Below are positions 58,101 to 64,000 of a stretch of 64,000 nt of DNA, one piece after another. The position numbers and the translations under genes are program-made. The notes beneath the pieces were generated by a model. The model was given only the letters and a program-made list of their open reading frames with translations. It ran no database searches and was not told the DNA's origin. Position 1 is the stretch's first letter. Each line of letters starts with the position of its first letter. Location of the stretch: the NCBI GenBank assembly GCA_000149265.1, contig CH002566.1:621122-685121 (forward strand). Direction: 5' to 3'. The stretch is from Ciona savignyi. Taxonomy: Eukaryota; Chordata; Ascidiacea; Phlebobranchia; Cionidae.

Positions 58101-61100
58101 CGGTTGTGGGTCAAAAGTGGTCGCTAAAAAATCGGTTGTGTGCCTGAGTAAGGCACTAAACGGGCGCCTGAGTCCAATGAATCAAACTGAAGAACCGTCT
58201 TTATCATTAGCAATATACTGCAATAGCTCCGATAACCCAAAGGTGGGGCCGCGAGTTAATCTGGCGGTAATCTTTATAATAATGATCACGCATCCCGGAG
58301 ATACAGTAGAACATCATGTACTATGTGATAATGTACAATTCGGATACATCTATGGTTAACCTGGTATTTATTATTTGTCTAGATTTTCCTTCAAACTACT
58401 TTTAAACGATATTTAAAGTTGAGAAGCGCGCTTCAAAGTACCTCTTTGTGCATGATGTCTAACGCCTCTTGCAGATATTTTACGTAGTTTTCTGGTGTTG
58501 CGTCAGTGTCACGGTTGAGTGCGCACAAATCGTTCCCGCCGATGAATATGGTAATGAGCTTCCAGTCGTTTTCGTAGTTAGTTCTCTGGAAAATAAATTC
58601 ACAATATTTAGACCACATTGCAAAGATTTGTAAGATAACCCGGCGCAAAAACCGTTATTGGCTATGTTTGGGTATATTATATTGACTGTCTGTCGCTACT
58701 AAATTGACCGTGTATGTTAGCTAGTGAGTTGTGTCCGTAAGCAACAAACATTGCCTGAACCCAGTGAAATGGTGGGTTCTACTAAATTGAAACAACGTCT
58801 GAATCATACACAACACACTGCAATAGCTCTGGTATTCTGAGAAATGTCCGTGTATTAACGCTTATTAGGTTTTCCCATTCACAGGAATAAACATAATTAT
58901 CCTATCATGTCGATTTGTTTTATGTGCCAATATATTAACACAAACCATAGGCATCAACGCAGCGGCAAAATGAAGATAATATTTGCCGCTAATGTGATGC
59001 AATATCTTGAGGTTATTGTCAAGCCCATAGAGGGCTAAACCGGCGATAAAGGATATTCAATTATAGTTTAAATGTTCTGAATAACCAGGAAGCAATTTAA
59101 AATAAAATAGCTGACTTGAGGGGACTTTTAGGGCAGTACTATAAGACAAAAATATGAAAAATTATACTAATCCCTAACCCATACAAACGGCACGGAGTTT
59201 AATCGATAGGATAATATATAACTTACGGAATCGTTTATCATTTTGTCTATGATATCCCTTGCTTGAGCTGGCATATTTCTGAAAAGGGCACAGAGTTTGT
59301 TAGAATGGAATATTCATGTTAATCGCAGTAAATGGGAAAAAGCAAGGGGCGTAATAATGCGGGGAATCGTTAAAAACAGATTATGCCCACCGTCGGGCTT
59401 CAAGGCTTCATGCAATGTCAGCCAAATGCATTGCCCAAAGACACAGTCAACTAGCTACCGACCAGTTTCGAATTTGTAACCCCCTGGGTAAAATGAGTCG
59501 CACTATAATCCACTAAGCTATGTGGACAATAGTCTGCCCGATCATGAGAATTCGTGCCACAACACTTTTTATAAAAGTTTAATTAGAACCAATATATAAT
59601 TGTTTACAGCGTACACTTATAGTTTATGGGCGATTTTGTTTAACTTAGTCTCAGATAAAATACACATGTTTATCCTAAGGATAAGGAAAACGAATTGTCG
59701 TTAGGTTTACCGTTCACTGTTGGATTCGAAGATTAACTCGGAAAAAAACGTACAAACCAAACGATAAAGGCAAATAAAAATGAGAATAAAGATGAAAACC
59801 TTCTTATTTAATAATTTAAATAAATGTCCCTACAAAAACGTACCTTGATCTTGCACCGCCAACAGCAACGTTAAACCAGAAATCTCCTCTCGGAGCCCGA
59901 TTGTTTCCAAGCGCATATCCCTTCACTTGTGGGTTAAACCTCCGCAGAATATCTATGAATTAACTTGTTATTTGCACGGCATAGCGCGACGTTGTAATAC
60001 AACGTATATTGTTAAATATATATTACTGTCATGCCATTTTTTAAACTTTGCAATATTTTGCAAAACAAAACGAAAGTAAAATAGCTGATTTACGTCCTGT
60101 TCTTGTATACGAAACTGAGCAAGTAGTACCTCATGTTTAAAGTTCCTCATAACTATACGTTTAAGTAAGCATCGGTTACAAAAATAAGATCTTTTTTGTC
60201 TAAAACCACGAAACTGCTCACTCGGTATTGTGATCGACCGTTCAAGGTCCATCTCCCCGCCGATTGACCACGATAATCCCCGGTCTTCCACAGCAATTCC
60301 CGGCAAAGATGTTGCTTCAATACCGAATCCAGCCTTTTAAAATGCGATTGAGTCTAAGTCTGTTTTTGTATATTATTTGATAGAATGTCTAAATTTAATG
60401 AATAAAACACTCATGATATCGTATTGTCAAACAATTTGTTGTGGTACGCTCGTGTGACCGAGTCGTTAGCGCGACCGATACCACAATATATGTAAAAACG
60501 GACTCATAGTGAAATACTGATCAAAATTTTGAAATTTAGTGCAATTAAAAAATTAACAACAAAATATGTGATGTGTTGACTTACATCTTACCAACGTTAA
60601 ACGCTTTACGTATATCGAATTATAGATAAAACAGGGTTATGGAAAAGCCTATAAAGGGTATAAAACTGGGTCCGGTTAAACAACTATAATAAAACTATAT
60701 GTTGTGATGTTGATGTTAACTTACAGTGATGGAGTCCCCCATTGCTCCGACAATATCAATGTCACGTGGTCTCAACTGATGAACTGAAAGGCATTTGCAA
60801 AATACAGTTATAAACAGAAAAAAGTTTAAGAAGTATTCAGGTAAGGGCGCTTGATTGGTAAAATTAGATTGATTGGTAAATCTTTGATTTGCGTTTTTGT
60901 AAATCAGTTTTTTTACAAACCACAATCAAGTTAATCAGGTATAAAATTCTCGCAATAGTAACTAACATATACTGTAAGATATGTGTTTATTCTTTAAACT
61001 TAACAAACCCCCCATATAACCAAGAAAAAATTTAAATATAAAGCATTTTGTGGAAAAAACAATTTTGTGAAAAATTTAAACAGTATTATGAAATCTTTAT

Positions 61101-62188
61101 TACTGGTGTCTCTTCGAACAGTGAGTGCTCTGATAATCCTTATACAAAACACGAGCGGTTAGTTCTTTGATAAAAAATGTGAACATTTGTAACATTTCAC
61201 CTGATGTTGGTTTTGGGTTGCATTCTAGTGAGATGCTGAAATTGGTTGTCCCAGTTGCCCTTGGAGCAGCAGCAGAATTCTGCAACAAAGGACATTCGAT
61301 TAAGATACTTATGTTATATCTTTGTAGGCTACATGAGAAAACGCAAGGGGCGCGTAAAAGACTGACTCGGAAAAAAATTACAACTATAAACGAATAACCA
61401 CTATAAAAGACTAATAACTATTAAAAGACTAACAACTATAAAAAGACTGATAACTATAATAAAATACCAAACTATGAAACACTAACAATTGTGAAAGACC
61501 AACAGCTATAAAAACTTAACAACCTTGAAATACCATAATCTATGAAGGATTAACAACTTTGAAACACTAACAACTATTAAAAATATAGCAGCTGTAAAAG
61601 AATGCTAACTACTAGTTTATAAACCCAAAGAGTTTAACGTTGATATGTTAACAAGGACGGTGTTTTGAGATTATACTACTGGGAAATATTTAAGAATAAG
61701 TTATACTTTTGTAACTTACCAATGGTGTTTCAGTTTTCTGAATTATTTGCTCCAGTTCGTTAAGTTTGTTAAGCCATTCCTTCTCGTCATCTGAAAAAAG
61801 TTTTTTTTATAAATATCAGTACTTCCTAAAACCGGGTTGAATTTTGCATTGTTCATGTAAGTCGCGAAATGTTCAAACTGTTTTTTCAGTTCTGCTGTTT
61901 TATTTAGCACCTGAAGTGCTGGTAAAAAGTGCTCCGCAACCTTTTTTCACTTAAGGCACATTTAGAAACATAGTAAAGTTGGCGGCACATTGCAGTCAAA
62001 ATGTTAAAAAAGAGTAATAACAGTAGGCCTATTTGGGAGCTAGAAATGACTGGTATGGGCTATAGACTATGAAAACTTCAAATAGGATTATACGGGCTAA
62101 TTTAGCTTACTAAAACCAACTTACTGAATGATGAATATGCCAGTGGTGTGACCACAGCTAAAAGAAAGAACAGCGTCAATGTACTCAT
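55121..62188 (-). CDS. plb1-like: Phospholipase B1-like GDSL lipase, copy 3 (intact)
   Basis: Thirteen exons in transcript order: 62125-62188, 61720-61790, 61201-61279, 60725-60783, 60222-60333, 59844-59952, 59227-59278, 58442-58585, 57753-57932, 57286-57390, 56874-56969, 56206-56268, 55121-55417. They give 476 residues with all phases agreeing. The signal peptide is [23 protein letters not shown] blocks are [25 protein letters not shown] and [13 protein letters not shown] Thr/Pro-rich stalk (TTTTTTPP) precedes a transmembrane segment ([18 protein letters not shown]) and a basic tail, giving a type I surface ectoenzyme. It is more diverged from copies 1 and 2 than they are from each other. 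Its N-terminal region is split into two exons (71 and 79 nt) where the others have a single 138-nt exon. ATG 62186-62188, TAA 55121-55123. Confidence 0.94.
55885..56137. repeat. Foldback element with 9-bp GATCCAAGC-type repeats at both ends
   Basis: The left end carries repeats of GCTTGGATC type (about 55890-55955), and the right end carries the inverse, GATCCAAGC/GCTCCAAGC (about 56074-56132). The core has a TTAGGGTTGGGGTT stretch. It lies in the last intron of PLB copy 3. A related right half occurs at about 31480-31590. Confidence 0.8.
57525..57693 (+). mobile_element. SINE 3' part in PLB copy 3
   Basis: Contains CCCTGTGGATTAATGG, GATAACCCGACAGTGGG and the tail GATAAACATGAATATCCTATCC. The head is missing. 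Confidence 0.82.
58725..58908 (+). mobile_element. SINE 3' part in PLB copy 3
   Basis: Contains TTGCCTGAACCCAGTG, CATACACAACACACTGCAAT and the tail CATAATTATCCTATC. A further decayed copy precedes it at about 58065-58300. Confidence 0.8.
59300..59515 (-). mobile_element. Diverged SINE in PLB copy 3
   Basis: Reverse copy with GAATATTCATGTTAATCG at the left and CAACTAGCTACCGACCAGTT and an AACCCCC head remnant at the right. Confidence 0.78.
61382..61590. repeat. Degenerate AACTATAAAAGACTAAC tandem array
   Basis: About ten diverged units of 18-21 bp with the core AACTATAAAAGACTAAC lie in the intron between PLB copy 3 exons 2 and 3. Confidence 0.75.
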
Positions 62189-62869
62189 GGCGCACTTCTT
62201 ATTTTCGAACAAACTAAACTTACAATATGTAGCCTTGACTTAGCTTTATAGTGTCGATAAGCTAATAATCAATATTGTTATCTTTATTTACTCATTTATT
62301 ATCGTTATTTACTTATTTTTAATTTTTATTTACTCATTTATTATCGTTATTTACTCATTTTTTCATATTTGTTTACTCATTCATACAAAACGACCTAAAT
62401 CTCAGAGAAAAAAGCGAAAAATGTGTTCTAAATTTGAAACAATCGATCTAACTACTAACATCGCGTGCCTTATGCGATATGATAGACCTCGAATTACCTT
62501 TTGCGTGCACGTAACGATCTTTATTTTAACCTCGGAGAAGGCCATCTCGTGATTAAAGTATATCGTTATGCAGTTTATGGTACTAACCCGGTCAACATTT
62601 ACTTATGTCGTTTATGTTGTTGTTGAAGCGATCGAAGCAGAGTCCTGTCATGGCATTAGCATTATTTTACGACTGTGTACTGAAAAGGGGTACCAGCGAC
62701 CTATATTATGGCCTATGTTGATGGAATGCACTGTTGTTCTGCAGGGTAATAAACGATGCTACTATTAAAATAGCCTCGTCCTTGATACTTAGCCGCACGG
62801 CCTGTGTTTATGTATTGATTTAGAACATGATGTTTATGTATATCTGAAATGAATACCAAAGTAATGGAA

Positions 62870-63045
62870 AGGATATTCATGTTTAATCTCCGTGAATAAA
62901 AAAACGAGTTCTATTTCCGTGAATGGGAAAACGTGTAGGGCACATCTCACGCGAGTAAACGTTAGGTTACCTCGCGCCCACCACCGGATTACCGGTGCTA
63001 TTGCAGATTGTTGTGTATGGTTGAGACGTTTCTTCAATTCCCATA
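62870..63045 (-). mobile_element. SINE fragment, 3' part
   Basis: Reverse copy with GGATATTCATGTTTAATC, CTCGCGCCCACCACCGG and ATTGCAGATTGTTGTGTATG. The head is missing. Confidence 0.82.
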
Positions 63046-63439
63046 AACACAATCAATCGTCAGCGGATAAATTAGATCCAAATAATCGCTATATTTATGC
63101 GGATGTGTCCTTGAACACTCAGCGTACGTTGCCTGAACCCAATTGTAGCTACAGTGGGTTAAACTAAATTTTAAAAAACACCTCAATCATATACAACACG
63201 ATACAGTAGCCCCTGTAACCCCGCGGTGGGTGCGATTAATATTCTGACATTAAGTCGTATGAGATTGCTCTTTTCATGACAAAATCTAACGAGAAGGAAT
63301 CACAGGAGAATTAAACGATTGCCTTTGTGATAGCACCCCGTTGTGCTCCCTATTAACGGGGATAAACATAAATATTATATCATAAAAAGTAAAAAAAACT
63401 TACGCTGCTTAACGACAGTGTGGACAAAAACTCTGCTTA

Positions 63440-63840
63440 ACGACAGTGTATACATTCATGTTTTCTCTGTAAATGAGAAAACGCTTTCTCTGTAAATGAG
63501 AAAACGCTTTCTCTGTAAATGAGAAAACGCGGGGGGGGGTTATCATATGTGCAATCGTCAGAATACAATTTTTCCACCGCCGATTGACCGAAATGTGGCG
63601 TTAACACACAAGTAATCGTAAGATCACCTCGCACCCACCGTCGGGTTACCAGAGCTATTTTCGTGTGTTGTGGGTGATGAAGAAATTTCTTCCAAATTGT
63701 AGAGCCCATTATTCCACTGGATTTAGGAAATATTCGTTAAGTGCTTTGTCCAATATCAGTTTAGGCAATATCCGTTAAGGACACAACCGATTAGCTAGCG
63801 ACTGGTTTCGAATCTGCAACCCTCGTCCGACTGAAAGGAA
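63440..63840 (-). mobile_element. SINE with internal duplications
   Basis: Reverse copy expanded by the 24-bp tandem units. It also shows a doubled segment (two versions of the TCGTCAGAAT/TCGTAAGATC part and two of TTTAGG-AATATTCGTTAAG), suggesting recombination between two SINEs. Confidence 0.8.
63461..63532. repeat. Three 24-bp units inside a SINE tail
   Basis: TTTCTCTGTAAATGAGAAAA followed by CGCT is repeated three times in near-perfect form, and is followed by a run of nine to ten G. It is an amplified piece of the SINE 3' region. Confidence 0.9.
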
Positions 63841-64000
63841 ACGCTCTATATAGGCCTATATAACCTAGAATAATATTCGAAATGTAAAGCTTGTCACTTT
63901 TTACGAATTCCATTATTTATTAAAAATCCTTATTTTAAACGTGTAATCAGATTCATGTTTTAAATATAGTTTTTAAGTTAAACTAGTATTGCCCATTTCT

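Larger units (their letters stand above)
62189..64000. other. 5' flank of PLB copy 3, dominated by SINEs
   Basis: A TTTATTTACTCATTTATTATCG-type short repeat lies at about 62280-62370. SINE copies lie at about 62870-63045 (-), 63100-63385 (+) and 63440-63840 (-). ORF 62568-62768 has no support. No gene is called. Confidence 0.65.

Noticed and set aside
61167-61397. + strand ORF over PLB copy 3 exon 3
   Set aside because: Antisense shadow; the - strand exon matches the PLB paralogues.

Overview
This is a eukaryotic nuclear genome window: split genes with GT-AG introns, an AT-rich intergenic background, many short interspersed repeats and three N-gaps. The compact genes, short introns and abundant tRNA-derived SINEs point to a marine invertebrate chordate. 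A tunicate of the Ciona type is my best inference, but the species cannot be proved from the sequence alone. All gene models below were rebuilt by hand from splice-site phase and protein-family similarity.

Layout. (1) Positions 919-22854, + strand: a LAP-family scaffold gene of the Erbin/densin-180 (LRRC7) type. It has an N-terminal leucine-rich-repeat block, a huge low-complexity middle exon, the conserved DWR-QLLRHIE-K-LEK segment, and a C-terminal PDZ domain. A long Ser-rich exon at 919-2235 is phase-compatible with its first LRR exon. (2) 24448-29482, - strand: a ten-exon flavin-containing monooxygenase (FMO), convergent with the LAP gene. (3) 31889-40467, - strand: an SH3BP4/MACC1-type gene (SH3, ZU5, UPA, second SH3, death-domain region) that appears to carry an extra N-terminal SH2 domain lacking the usual phosphotyrosine-binding arginine. 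I consider this the most unusual feature of the window. (4) 42464-46907, 48601-54481 and 55121-62188, all - strand: a tandem array of three single-domain phospholipase B1-like (GDSL/SGNH) ectoenzyme genes. Each encodes a signal peptide and a C-terminal membrane anchor. The copy at 42464-46907 is damaged in two exons and is probably a pseudogene; the other two are intact.

Repeats fill introns and intergenic DNA. There is a tRNA-derived SINE of about 270-290 bp with a GGATA-type tail, a second tRNA-like element of about 100 bp, and a MITE-like family whose ends resemble AGGGAAACTGCTCACTAAAA. There are also several local tandem duplications and foldback sequences.

Assembly quality matters here. 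Single-base frameshifts interrupt otherwise well-conserved exons in the LAP, FMO and SH3BP4-like genes. A 460-bp stretch is present twice, apparently identical, on either side of a gap plus a poly-G tract. I read most of these as sequence or assembly errors rather than biology.

The genes do not form an obvious pathway. The LAP scaffold (cell junction or synapse), FMO (xenobiotic and nucleophile oxidation), the SH2/SH3 adaptor (trafficking or signalling) and the PLB ectoenzymes (lipid digestion at the cell surface) are neighbours without visible functional coupling, apart from the PLB tandem family.
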